NCBI GenBank assembly: GCA_043101835.1
Contig: JBICHM010000289.1
Location: 1-16,047, forward strand
Length of the DNA: 16,047 bases
Source: JBICHM01 sp043101835
Lineage (GTDB): Bacteria; Planctomycetota; Phycisphaerae; Phycisphaerales; UBA1924
Reading direction: 5' to 3'
Shown here: in pieces, positions 1 to 7,249 of the stretch
How the letters are laid out: the number at the start of each line of letters is the position of its first letter
Position numbering within the stretch: position 1 is the first letter of the stretch
Translations under genes and position numbers: made by a program
The notes under the pieces: generated by a model
Databases searched by the model: none
What the model saw: the letters and a program-made list of their open reading frames with translations, nothing else
Told to the model about the DNA's origin: nothing

Positions 1-18
1 CGTGTGCTCTTCCGATCT
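1..18 (+). other. Illumina TruSeq adapter remnant
   Basis: Bases 1-18 read CGTGTGCTCTTCCGATCT. This is identical to the last 18 bases of the TruSeq index/read-2 adapter (known ending GACGTGTGCTCTTCCGATCT). It is sequencing-library DNA, not genome. Genomic sequence probably begins at base 19. It shows that the window starts at the edge of an assembled contig. Confidence 0.95.
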
Positions 19-29
19 GGGGCGGGTCC

Positions 30-34
30 GGAGG
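30..34 (+). promoter_or_regulatory. Shine-Dalgarno site of the first gene
   Basis: GGAGG at 30-34 lies 7 bases before the ATG at 42. It supports that ATG over other starts and shows the gene is complete despite lying at the contig edge. The promoter would be upstream and is lost. Confidence 0.75.
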
Positions 35-41
35 CAGAAGC

Positions 42-1598
42 ATGCGCCGCACCACCCGCATCCGCAGCGCCGCCGCACTCGGCGCGATGGTCGCCATGTG
101 CACGATGTTTACCGGGGCGGAGCGCGCAAGCGCCCAGAACGCCCTCGGCGACGGGCGGGCGCTCGACGCCAACTCGCGCGTCGGCGCCAACGGTCGCAAC
201 GCGCAGGGGCGCCGCCTTTCCAGCGAGCTCGCCTTTCGCAACGCCATCGTCACCGGCAACGCGCCGGGCGGCCTCGATTTCCGCGGCGACGTCGGCTACA
301 CCTCGCCCTTCGACTTCCGCGGCCGCCTCGGTTCCGACGACCTGTTTTCCTTCCGGCGCGACTCGTACTTCTCCGGTCTCGGCGGCTCGAGCGGCGGTCA
401 GGGGCTCCGCGGCGTCGACGCCCTGCAGTTCCAGCTGGGCATGAGCCTCGCCGGGTCCTTCGACAACACCGGCCCCACCCCGATCGTCACGCGCACCGGC
501 GCGCCAAGCCCCGGCCGCATCGACCCGAACATCGTCTCGCTCGATGCGGGCGCGGCGGACCTGTACGACCCGCTCCGCTCGCGCCCCGGCGCGCTCCGCG
601 CCACCAGCGAGTTCGTCGTCGGCGATGCGCTCTCGCCGAAGCTGCTCGGATCCGGCGACGCGACCGACGGCACAAGGCGCTTCACGCTCGCCTCGCCGCT
701 GCGATCGGTGAGCCAGGACCGCTCGCCCTCCGGCGTGGCCGATCCCTTCGGCGCGCTGCCGCAGCGCGAGGGCGACGACGAGGCGCGCCCCGGCGAGCAG
801 GACAACCGCGTATCCGGTCGCATCGAGCCGCGCAAGGCGTCGCAACAGGTCGTGCTCGACGCCCTCCGCGCCCGTGAGGACGCCCGGCAGGCCGACGAAG
901 AGGCCGCCGGCGAAGCAGCAGAGGACGGCGGTGCGCAGCCATTCGAGACGCTCGAAGACCGCCTCGAGCGCCTCCGGGACGAACTCGATGCGGCGCCCGC
1001 CGAGGGCGGCGCCGGTGAAGGCGAAGCGACCGAGACGGCCGCCGAGCGCGTGCGCCGACTCACGCGCGAAGCGCTCGAGGGCAAGGAGACCACCGTCCGC
1101 AACCTCGCACCGGCCGAGACCGAGGAACGCGACTTCTTCGCCGAGCACATGGAGCGCGGCCAGGCGCTGCTCGCCGAAGACCGCTGGTTCGAAGCCGAGG
1201 AGCGCTTCACAAGCGCGCTGCTGCTCAATGAGCGCGATGTCTTCGCCCACGCCGGGCGCATCCACGCGCAGCTGGGCGCCGGCCTCTTCCGCTCCGCCGC
1301 GGAGAATCTCAAGCAGCTCATCCGGCGCCACCCGGAGATGCTGGCCGTGCGATTCGACGAGTCGCTCCTGCCACGCGCCGATCGGCTCGAACGGATCACC
1401 GGCGAACTGATGAACCGCATGGCGGGCGACACCGAGTTCGCGCGTGACTGCGCGCTGCTCTCGGCGTATCTCGGCCGGCAGTACGACAATGAAGACATGA
1501 TGCGCAACGCCTTCGAGGCGGTGGACCGCATCGCGAATCGACTCGGCGAACCCGACCCCGTCTTCGGCGCGGCGCGAGCCGCGTGGCTGGACGGCTGA
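42..1598 (+). CDS. Secreted planctomycete protein with C-terminal TPR-like repeats
   Basis: Protein of 518 aa, function unknown. Residues 1-31 form a Sec signal peptide: basic MRRTTRIR, a hydrophobic core and a likely cleavage after A-S-A at 31, so the protein should be periplasmic or outer-envelope. Residues about 32-120 hold a Gly/Asn/Arg/Phe-rich block (LAFRNAIVTGNAPGGLDFRG at 63-82, then a DVGYTSPFDFRG stretch) that I recognise from secreted planctomycete proteins of unknown role. Residues about 240-360 are acidic, Ala/Glu/Arg-rich and probably disordered or helical. Residues 363-450 look like two TPR-type helix pairs (ERGQALLAEDRWFEAEERF, then FAHAGRIHAQLGAGLFRSA). The start is set by the GGAGG at 30-34. 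The phosphatase gene follows after 24 bases on the same strand, so the two are likely co-transcribed. The signal peptide is confident; the TPR call is moderate; any function would be speculation. Confidence 0.85.
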   Translation: MRRTTRIRSAAALGAMVAMCTMFTGAERASAQNALGDGRALDANSRVGANGRNAQGRRLSSELAFRNAIVTGNAPGGLDFRGDVGYTSPFDFRGRLGSDDLFSFRRDSYFSGLGGSSGGQGLRGVDALQFQLGMSLAGSFDNTGPTPIVTRTGAPSPGRIDPNIVSLDAGAADLYDPLRSRPGALRATSEFVVGDALSPKLLGSGDATDGTRRFTLASPLRSVSQDRSPSGVADPFGALPQREGDDEARPGEQDNRVSGRIEPRKASQQVVLDALRAREDARQADEEAAGEAAEDGGAQPFETLEDRLERLRDELDAAPAEGGAGEGEATETAAERVRRLTREALEGKETTVRNLAPAETEERDFFAEHMERGQALLAEDRWFEAEERFTSALLLNERDVFAHAGRIHAQLGAGLFRSAAENLKQLIRRHPEMLAVRFDESLLPRADRLERITGELMNRMAGDTEFARDCALLSAYLGRQYDNEDMMRNAFEAVDRIANRLGEPDPVFGAARAAWLDG

Positions 1599-1622
1599 CG
1601 CCCCAGCCCCACCCCGGGGTCC

Positions 1623-3266
1623 ATGACGCCGCACCCGACCTCCATCACCGAGTTCCTCACCGACGGCTCGCTCGCCGGGCTGTGTGACGCCGCGGGCCGC
1701 CTTCTGGGCGCCGATGTCGTGCTGCGCGACGGCGAGGGGCGCCTCATCACCGCCAGCGGCGGGCGCGCGGGGGGCGATGGCCCGCTGCGCGTCGCCGTGG
1801 TCGAAACGCTCGCGCCCGCGCGATTCCACGCGCCGATCAGCGCCGGCGGGCAGGAAATCGGCTCGCTCGCGCTCGCCCCGCCCGGCCTCGACGGGGAGGA
1901 CGAGGCCCACGCCGAGCGTCTCCTGCAGATGGTCGCCGCGATCGTCGGCGAGGTCTGCGAGCTCTCGCTCTCACTCTCGGCGCGCATCGAAGAGCTCGAC
2001 GTCATTCACCGGCTCACTCGCCTGCTCGCCGGCGATCGCGACATCGACGAGATTCTCCAGGAGGGGCTCCGCCTGGCCTCATCACTCCTCGACGCCGATG
2101 CGGGCACCATCCGCGTGCTCGAAGAGGGCGCCACGGTGCTGCGCCTCCGCGCGCACCTCGGGCTGAGCCAGCGATACCTCGCCGCCGCCGCGAGCCTGCC
2201 GGCGCAGGAAGCCGTCGCGCGCGCCGCGCTCGACGGCGAAGCGGTCGCGATCGAGGACCTCGGCGCCGACGAGCGCATCCTCCGGGGCGACGCGGTGCGT
2301 GAAGAGGGGCTCCGCAGCATGCTGTCGGCGGGCCTGGTCTTCCACGGCGAGCCGATGGGCGTGCTCCGCCTCTACACGCACACCGCGCGGCGCTTCACGC
2401 GCGCCGAGCAGGCCATCGTCTCTTCGATCGGGCGCCAGATCGCCACCGCCGTCGCGACGGCGCGCCTTCTCGAGGCGGAGGTCGAAGCCAAGAGCGTGCG
2501 CCGTCAGCTGGAGATGGCCGCCGCGGTGCAGCGCCGCATGCTGCCGAACGCCATGCCGAAGATGTCCCCCTTCGACATCGGCGCAGAGTACGAGAGCAGC
2601 CTCGATCTCTCCGGCGACTTCTACGACGTCTTCCGCCTCGGGCGCCGCCTCGCCTTTGTCGTCGGCGATGTGGCCGGGAAGGGCATCCCCGCGGCGATGC
2701 TGATGTCGAGCGTGCGCGCCAGCCTGCGCGCCTTTGCGCGCAATGAGCGCGAGTCGGGCGATGTCGCGGAGATTCTTGCGCGCACGAATCGCGCCCTCTG
2801 TCGCGACAGCCTGCCCAACGAGTTAGCGACGATCTTCCTCGGCCTGCTCGACCCCGAATCTCTCGAACTCACCTACTGCAGCGCCGGACACGAACCCACG
2901 CTCCTGCTCCGCCCCGGCGCCGACGACATCGCGCCAAGGATCGAGACCCTCGACGCCGGCGGCCTCATCGCCGGCGTGCTGAAGGACGCCGAGTACACCG
3001 CAGGGCGCATCTCGCTGCAGCCGGGCGACACCATCATCGCCAGCACCGACGGCCTCAGCGAGGCCATGAACTTCGAGCAGCGCCCCTTCGGGCGCCAGTG
3101 CGTGCGCTACAGCGCGCTGGACATCCTCAACGGCGAACCCGACGCCAGCGCGCGCCGGATCGCGACGCACCTCCTCTGGGAGATGCGTCGCTACACCGGC
3201 CTCTCAGCAAAGAGCGACGACGCGACGATCGTTGTCGTGCGCGTCGGCGAGCGCCCGGGGGAGTGA
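1623..3266 (+). CDS. GAF-domain PP2C/SpoIIE-type serine phosphatase
   Basis: Protein of 547 aa without signal peptide or membrane segment, so cytoplasmic. Residues 1-110 look like a degenerate sensory domain. Residues 128-282 form a GAF domain, ending in a helix that runs into a short coiled linker (283-305, then VQRRMLP, typical just before RsbU/SpoIIE domains). Residues 317-541 are the PP2C/SpoIIE phosphatase. All metal-binding motifs are present: SGDFYD at 330-335, GDVAGKGIPAAM at 348-359, STDGLSEA at 474-481 and SDDATI at 531-536. The family dephosphorylates Ser/Thr on anti-sigma-factor antagonists (STAS proteins) in partner-switching pathways, or acts in similar signalling. No STAS or kinase partner is encoded nearby, so its substrate cannot be read from context. 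No clear Shine-Dalgarno precedes the ATG; the start is chosen because it begins 24 bases after the upstream stop and keeps the whole N-terminal domain. Confidence 0.92.
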   Translation: MTPHPTSITEFLTDGSLAGLCDAAGRLLGADVVLRDGEGRLITASGGRAGGDGPLRVAVVETLAPARFHAPISAGGQEIGSLALAPPGLDGEDEAHAERLLQMVAAIVGEVCELSLSLSARIEELDVIHRLTRLLAGDRDIDEILQEGLRLASSLLDADAGTIRVLEEGATVLRLRAHLGLSQRYLAAAASLPAQEAVARAALDGEAVAIEDLGADERILRGDAVREEGLRSMLSAGLVFHGEPMGVLRLYTHTARRFTRAEQAIVSSIGRQIATAVATARLLEAEVEAKSVRRQLEMAAAVQRRMLPNAMPKMSPFDIGAEYESSLDLSGDFYDVFRLGRRLAFVVGDVAGKGIPAAMLMSSVRASLRAFARNERESGDVAEILARTNRALCRDSLPNELATIFLGLLDPESLELTYCSAGHEPTLLLRPGADDIAPRIETLDAGGLIAGVLKDAEYTAGRISLQPGDTIIASTDGLSEAMNFEQRPFGRQCVRYSALDILNGEPDASARRIATHLLWEMRRYTGLSAKSDDATIVVVRVGERPGE

Positions 3267-3267
3267 G

Positions 3268-4056
3268 TCAGCGCCGGCGGCGCGTCACTATCGCCCCGAG
3301 CGTCAGCAGCATGGCCGACGCCCCGCCCGGCGACGGAACGCCGATCGCGATGTCGCCGAGCTCAATCGCGCCGCCGGTGCGCGTCTGCCCGAGCACGCCG
3401 TCGGCGTCGAAGTAGGTCAGACGCCCGACGGTTCCCTCGAAGTGCGGCGAGTAAATCAGGCCAAGGTCCCACACCGGGTCGAACGCCGCTGCCTGCATCC
3501 CGAGCACCGTGAACTGCCCGTAGAACACATAGGAGAACCGATTGTCGAACCCAGCGGGGATGACGATGTCGCCGTTGTCGTCCGCGCTGCCGGGTGCGCG
3601 CGCTACGCTCTCGGTCATCGAGATGCCCGGGTTCGCGAACCATCCGCTCCCGTTGCCGTAGATCGGATCGTCCAGCCCGGTCGCCGAGAAGTGGAACGAT
3701 GGATCCGTCCAGGTCGCCGTCGGCGCGAACAGATTGCCCGCGCTCACATACGAATCCCATCGAAGCGTCGACGATGTGAGCGCTGCGGTGCGATCCGGCG
3801 CCACGTCGCCGCCCGCCGCGTCCTGATAGAGCAGGCCCTGCTTCGCGTCCATGTTCACATCAAACGCGTTGAGCATGCGTTCACCGGACGAGTTGAACGA
3901 ATAGAAGAGCCGGAAGACGGACGCCTGCTGCCCAAGCGCCGCAGTCGCCTGGGCGTTCCACGCCGCATCCGTCACGAGGGCGCCGCCGACCCAGTCGGCG
4001 CACGCAACCGACGCGCATGACAGCGCGCCCACGACCACGAAACCTGTGCGATGCAT
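3268..4056 (-). CDS. Secreted PEP-CTERM-like protein, divergent member (PEP1)
   Basis: Protein of 262 aa, function unknown. Signal peptide at 1-20 (likely cut after A-C-A). The body is rich in aromatic, Gly and Asp residues, as in beta-sandwich exoproteins. The C-terminal tail at 240-262 reads V-P-S-P-G-G, a hydrophobic stretch, then R-R-R-R: the layout of a PEP-CTERM sorting signal, with P-S-P-G in place of P-E-P. Such proteins are exported and sorted by an exosortase-type enzyme in known systems. It shares landmarks with the two paralogues further right: VFRLFYSF versus VYRMYAVF, GWFANP versus GWFNNNPP, and GQFTVLG, so I treat all three as one family. The start is fixed by a strong AAGGAGGT four bases upstream. 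The stop is one base from the stop of the converging phosphatase gene. Confidence 0.88.
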   Translation of the reverse strand: MHRTGFVVVGALSCASVACADWVGGALVTDAAWNAQATAALGQQASVFRLFYSFNSSGERMLNAFDVNMDAKQGLLYQDAAGGDVAPDRTAALTSSTLRWDSYVSAGNLFAPTATWTDPSFHFSATGLDDPIYGNGSGWFANPGISMTESVARAPGSADDNGDIVIPAGFDNRFSYVFYGQFTVLGMQAAAFDPVWDLGLIYSPHFEGTVGRLTYFDADGVLGQTRTGGAIELGDIAIGVPSPGGASAMLLTLGAIVTRRRR

Positions 4057-4060
4057 GATG

Positions 4061-4068
4061 ACCTCCTT
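4061..4068 (-). promoter_or_regulatory. Strong Shine-Dalgarno of PEP1
   Basis: On the minus strand the sequence is AAGGAGGT, an eight-base match to the anti-SD of 16S rRNA, four bases before the ATG at 4056. It decides the start and implies efficient translation. Confidence 0.85.
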
Positions 4069-4070
4069 GG

Positions 4071-4085
4071 GGGCGATAACCGCCC
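4071..4085 (-). other. Leader hairpin abutting the PEP1 Shine-Dalgarno
   Basis: On the minus strand GGGCG-GTTAT-CGCCC forms a perfect 5-bp GC-rich stem with a 5-base loop, ending two bases before AAGGAGGT. The same placement is seen in PEP2. It could stabilise the 5' end of the mRNA, tune ribosome access or be an operator. In GC-rich DNA such a short hairpin can also arise by chance. Confidence 0.45.
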
Positions 4086-4183
4086 ATCCCTATGCGAGGT
4101 CAACGTACAGCGCGCACCTGCGCCCCACAAAACAAATTGCACAACACAGATCGGCTTTCTTGTTCACATTCCGGTCGGTTGCG

Positions 4184-4203
4184 AAAAGATGCCGAACGGC
4201 GTC
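4184..4203 (-). terminator. Weak candidate terminator after acs
   Basis: On the minus strand GACGCC-GTTC-GGCATC folds into a six-pair stem with one C-A mismatch and is followed by TTTT (4187-4184). It overlaps the acs stop codon at 4202-4204. The stem is short and the T run is only four bases, so it is at best a partial terminator between acs and PEP1. Confidence 0.3.
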
Positions 4204-6250
4204 ACCCCTCGTTGCTCTCCCGCAGCTTCGCCAGCACGCTGTAGTCCTCGAGGGTCGTGGTGTCGCCCACGGCTTCCTTCCCGCTGGCGATGTCGCGCAG
4301 CAGGCGGCGCATGATCTTGCCCGATCGCGTCTTGGGGAGCGCCTGGGTGAAGCGGATCTGGTCCGGCTTGGCGTGGGCGCCGATCTCCACGCCCACGTGC
4401 TCGCGCAGGGCCTTGCGCAGGTCGTCGCTCGCCTCGGCGCCCTTGCCGAGCGTCACGAAGGCCGCGATGCCAGTGCCCTTGATCTCGTGGGGCACACCGA
4501 CGACGGCGGACTCCACGACTGCCTCGTGGCTCACCAGCGCGCTCTCGATCTCCATCGTCCCGAGGCGGTGCCCGCTGACGTTGATGACGTCATCGACGCG
4601 CCCCATGATCCAGAAGTACCCGTGCTCATCACGCCGCGCGCCGTCGCCCGGGAAGTAGTACGGCGCCCCATCCGGACCCTTCACGCGCGAGTAGTAGGTC
4701 TCAATGAACCGCTCGCGATCGCCCAGGATCCCGCGCAGCATGCCGGGCCACGGGCGGCGCACCGCCAGCAGCCCGCCGGTGTTCGCCGGCTGCTCGTTGC
4801 CCTGCTCATCGACGATCGCGGCGTCAACCCCTGGGAACGGCAGCGTGCACGACCCCGGCTTCGTGGGCGTCGCCGCCGGCAGCGGAGTGAGCATGTGCCC
4901 GCCCGTCTCGGTCTGCCACCATGTGTCCACGATCGGGCACTTCTCGCGCCCGATCACGCGGTGGTACCACATCCACGCCTCGGGGTTGATCGGCTCGCCG
5001 ACCGTGCCCAGCACGCGCAGGCTCGAGAGGTCGTGCTTCGCCGGATGCTCATCGCCCCACTTCATGAAGGCGCGAATGGCCGTCGGCGCCGTGTAGAACT
5101 GCGTGACCTTGTGGCGCGCGACGATGTCCCAGAAGCGGTCCTCCGCCGGGAAGTTCGGCGCCCCCTCGTACATCACCGTCGGAACGCGATTCGGCAGCAC
5201 GCCGTAGACGATGTACGAGTGCCCGGTGATCCACCCGATGTCCGCGGTGCACCAGTAGGTCTGCCCGGCGCCCTCGTGCAGATCGAAGACCAGGCGGCTG
5301 GTGAGGTAGGTCCACACCATGTAGCCGCCGGTGGTGTGCATGATGCCCTTCGGCTTGCCCGTGGTGCCGCTGGTGTAGAGGACGAAGAGCAGGTCCTCGC
5401 TGTCCATATGCTCGCAGGGGCAGTCCTCGTCGGCCGCCTGCATGAGATCGTGCCACCAGTGGTCGCGCTTGTCGTTGTGTTCGCCCGAGGGCGTGTGGTG
5501 CCAGGCGATGTCGTTGCCGCAGCGTTCGAGGACGACGACGTGGTCGAGCGAAGGCGTCTGCGTGCATGCCGCGTCGACGTTCTCCTTCAGCGGCACCACC
5601 TTGCCGCGTCGCCACCCGCCATCGGCCGTCACGATCACGCGGCTGCTGGAGTCGTGCACGCGATCGGCGATCGCCTGCGCGCTGAAGCCGCCGAAGATGA
5701 TCGAGTGGGGCGCCCCGATGCGCGCGCACGCGAGCATCGCGATCGCCAGCTCGGGGACCATCGGCATGTAGATCGTGACGACATCGCCCTTGTTCACGCC
5801 GAGGCTCTTGAGCACGTTGGCGAACTTCGCCGTCTCGCGCTGCAGGTCGGCGTAGGTCAGGCGCCGGATCTCCGGCTTCCCGCCGGGCATCGGCTCGCCT
5901 TCCCAGATGATGGCGACCTGATCGCCGAAGCCCTCCTCCACCTGGCGATCGACGCAGTTGTAGCAGAGGTTGGTCGTACCCCCGACGAACCACTTCGCGT
6001 CCGGCGCATTCCACTCGCAGACCGAGTCCCATTCGCGGAACCAGTGCAGCTTGTGCGCCACGCCCGCCCAGAACGTGTCGGGGTCGTCGAGCGCCGCCTG
6101 GCGCATCGCCTCGGCGTCGCCGGCCGAGCGCACCCACGCGTGGTTTCGCGCAGCGCCCGGTCCGGCCGAGGAAAAGTCCTTCGGCGGCTCGAAGAGGCGC
6201 TTCTCCTGCAGGGTCGACTCGATGCTCGTTCCGGTAGGGTCGTTGGCCAT
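4202..6250 (-). CDS. acs: Acetyl-CoA synthetase (AMP-forming)
   Basis: Protein of 682 aa, close to the usual length of Acs. It activates acetate with ATP to acetyl-AMP and then forms acetyl-CoA in the cytoplasm. Visible motifs: the phosphate loop YTSGTTGKPKG at 292-302; the acyl-pocket motif DTWWQTETGG at 442-451, with the Trp pair typical of acetyl/propionyl enzymes; GRVDDVINVSGHR at 550-562, including the domain hinge; and PKTRSGKIMRR at 639-649. K645 in that last motif is the conserved lysine needed for adenylation and acetylated in Pat/CobB-type control in other bacteria. The N-terminal SIESTLQEKRLF is also family-typical and supports the start. No Shine-Dalgarno is visible before the ATG. 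PEP2 ends 43 bases upstream on the same strand with no intervening T-rich terminator, so read-through transcription is possible. Confidence 0.97.
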   Translation of the reverse strand: MANDPTGTSIESTLQEKRLFEPPKDFSSAGPGAARNHAWVRSAGDAEAMRQAALDDPDTFWAGVAHKLHWFREWDSVCEWNAPDAKWFVGGTTNLCYNCVDRQVEEGFGDQVAIIWEGEPMPGGKPEIRRLTYADLQRETAKFANVLKSLGVNKGDVVTIYMPMVPELAIAMLACARIGAPHSIIFGGFSAQAIADRVHDSSSRVIVTADGGWRRGKVVPLKENVDAACTQTPSLDHVVVLERCGNDIAWHHTPSGEHNDKRDHWWHDLMQAADEDCPCEHMDSEDLLFVLYTSGTTGKPKGIMHTTGGYMVWTYLTSRLVFDLHEGAGQTYWCTADIGWITGHSYIVYGVLPNRVPTVMYEGAPNFPAEDRFWDIVARHKVTQFYTAPTAIRAFMKWGDEHPAKHDLSSLRVLGTVGEPINPEAWMWYHRVIGREKCPIVDTWWQTETGGHMLTPLPAATPTKPGSCTLPFPGVDAAIVDEQGNEQPANTGGLLAVRRPWPGMLRGILGDRERFIETYYSRVKGPDGAPYYFPGDGARRDEHGYFWIMGRVDDVINVSGHRLGTMEIESALVSHEAVVESAVVGVPHEIKGTGIAAFVTLGKGAEASDDLRKALREHVGVEIGAHAKPDQIRFTQALPKTRSGKIMRRLLRDIASGKEAVGDTTTLEDYSVLAKLRESNEG

Positions 6251-6266
6251 GCGGCCAGCATACCCC

Positions 6267-6281
6267 CGCGTCTGCGACGCG
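6267..6281 (-). other. Small hairpin between PEP2 and acs
   Basis: CGCGTC-GCA-GACGCG on the minus strand is a perfect six-pair stem with a three-base loop in the 43-base gap. It is followed by GGGGGTATGC, not a T run, so it is not an ordinary terminator. It might mark an mRNA processing or attenuation point, or be chance in GC-rich sequence. Confidence 0.3.
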
Positions 6282-6293
6282 CCGACGTTTGAT

Positions 6294-7022
6294 TCAGCGT
6301 CGGCGACGGGCGGCCGCGCCGGCGATTCCGCCCAGCGCCAGCAGCGCGCCCGAGCCCGGTGTCGGATAGATCACGATCGGGTCCGACGCCAGTCCGCCCG
6401 GGATTCCCGGCGCCCACGACGACAACTGCGTCGTCGTCGTGCCGATGCCCTGGTTGAAGGTGATGCCGCCGTTGCCGAGCCAGAACCCGGACTCGCTGAC
6501 CGACTCCAGCGTGAACTGCCCGACCAGCACTTCGTAGAAGCCGGTCTGGCTGTTGAACTGCGATTGGCCCAGCAGGTTCGGCGGGTTGTTGTTGAACCAC
6601 CCGCCGTCGGCGACGCCGTTGGCGCTGAAGGCGAAGTCCGCGTCCGTCGCGAGCGTCGTCGAGCCGGTGTTCGACTGCTCGTTCAGCGTCACGAACGAGT
6701 CGTACGGCAGCGTCGGGTCGAATCCGAAGAAGCCGCTGTTCGGCGCCGTGTCGCCCCCGAAGGGCGCGGGCGTCTGGAACAGCGTCGAGCCGTTCGTCGT
6801 GCCGAAGTTCACATTGAACACATTGACGACGACGTCCGCTGCTTCATCGAAGACGGCGTACATGCGGTAGACCTGCGCTGCGGCGAGCGAACCCCCCACC
6901 GCCTGCGCATCGATCGTCGCGCCCTCGTCGAAGCGCATCTGCATGCCGACCCAGCCGGCGTGCACAACACCCGTCGCACCGAACGAGAGCCCGGCGACCG
7001 CCGCAATCAACACTGCACGCAT
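6294..7022 (-). CDS. Secreted PEP-CTERM-like protein (PEP2)
   Basis: Protein of 242 aa, function unknown. Signal peptide at 1-22 (MRAVLIAAVAGLSFGATGVV, likely cut after V-H-A). The mature part shares long blocks with PEP3: VYRMYAVFD, VVVNVFN, QTPAPFGG, GFFGFD, DSFVTL, DADFA, GGWFNNNPPNLLG, VGQFT and ITFNQGIGT. The two are clear paralogues, probably from a tandem duplication. The C-terminus is Y-P-T-P-G-S-G, a hydrophobic helix, then A-R-R-R-R, the layout of a PEP-CTERM sorting signal. A GGAGGAGG six bases before the ATG fixes the start. The gene is directly upstream of acs with 43 bases between. In known systems such proteins are exported and anchored or released at the cell surface; the role here is unknown. 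Confidence 0.9.
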   Translation of the reverse strand: MRAVLIAAVAGLSFGATGVVHAGWVGMQMRFDEGATIDAQAVGGSLAAAQVYRMYAVFDEAADVVVNVFNVNFGTTNGSTLFQTPAPFGGDTAPNSGFFGFDPTLPYDSFVTLNEQSNTGSTTLATDADFAFSANGVADGGWFNNNPPNLLGQSQFNSQTGFYEVLVGQFTLESVSESGFWLGNGGITFNQGIGTTTTQLSSWAPGIPGGLASDPIVIYPTPGSGALLALGGIAGAAARRRR

Positions 7023-7028
7023 GGTGCG

Positions 7029-7036
7029 CCTCCTCC
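7029..7036 (-). promoter_or_regulatory. Strong Shine-Dalgarno of PEP2
   Basis: GGAGGAGG on the minus strand, six bases before the ATG at 7022. It fixes the start and directly follows the leader hairpin at 7037-7056. Confidence 0.85.
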
Positions 7037-7056
7037 ATCGGTCGCTGACGACCGAT
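7037..7056 (-). other. Perfect hairpin directly against the PEP2 Shine-Dalgarno
   Basis: On the minus strand ATCGGTCG-TCAG-CGACCGAT is a perfect eight-pair stem with a four-base loop, and the next base begins GGAGGAGG. A -10-like TAGATT lies at 7067-7062, so a transcript starting about 6-7 bases further on would begin at the hairpin itself. That is the arrangement of 5' mRNA-stabilising hairpins; it could equally be a protein-binding operator. No convincing -35 is visible. Confidence 0.55.
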
Positions 7057-7184
7057 ACCCGAATCTAGCACGGGATTCCGCGTCGCCATAGCGATTTCTT
7101 GCAGTTCGCAGCCGGCAAGCGGGCGATGGCAAACAGGAACCATGCGCAACCGCCGCCGGTTTGCGGGCAGGCGACCGGGCGGCG

Positions 7185-7221
7185 CAAAAAAGACACCGGC
7201 GGACCCGAAGGTCCGCCGGTG
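7185..7221 (-). terminator. Rho-independent terminator of PEP3
   Basis: CACCGGCGGACC (7194-7205) and GGTCCGCCGGTG (7210-7221) form a perfect 12-pair GC-rich stem with a four-base loop. On the minus strand it is followed by TCTTTTTTG. It starts 28 bases after the PEP3 stop at 7250. There is no T run on the plus-strand side, so it acts only for minus-strand transcripts. It separates PEP3 from PEP2. Confidence 0.93.
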
Positions 7222-7249
7222 CGAGTTGCTGTCTAACTCAGCCTGAAGT

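Noticed and set aside
398..2005. Long open frame (535 codons) on the minus strand opposite the first two plus-strand genes
   Set aside because: It lies antisense across two well-supported genes, is Ser/Arg/Ala-rich with no domain, and reflects the lack of stop codons in GC-rich antisense frames.
3997..4020. Lipobox at Cys14 of PEP1 (A-L-S-C)
   Set aside because: The -3 residue is Ala and the hydrophobic core before Cys would be too short. A-C-A at 18-20 is a better signal peptidase I site.
4046..6292. Open frame of 748 codons on the plus strand opposite acs
   Set aside because: acs on the other strand is certain. This frame is His/Arg/Val/Ala-rich without motifs, and is a shadow of the codon pattern.
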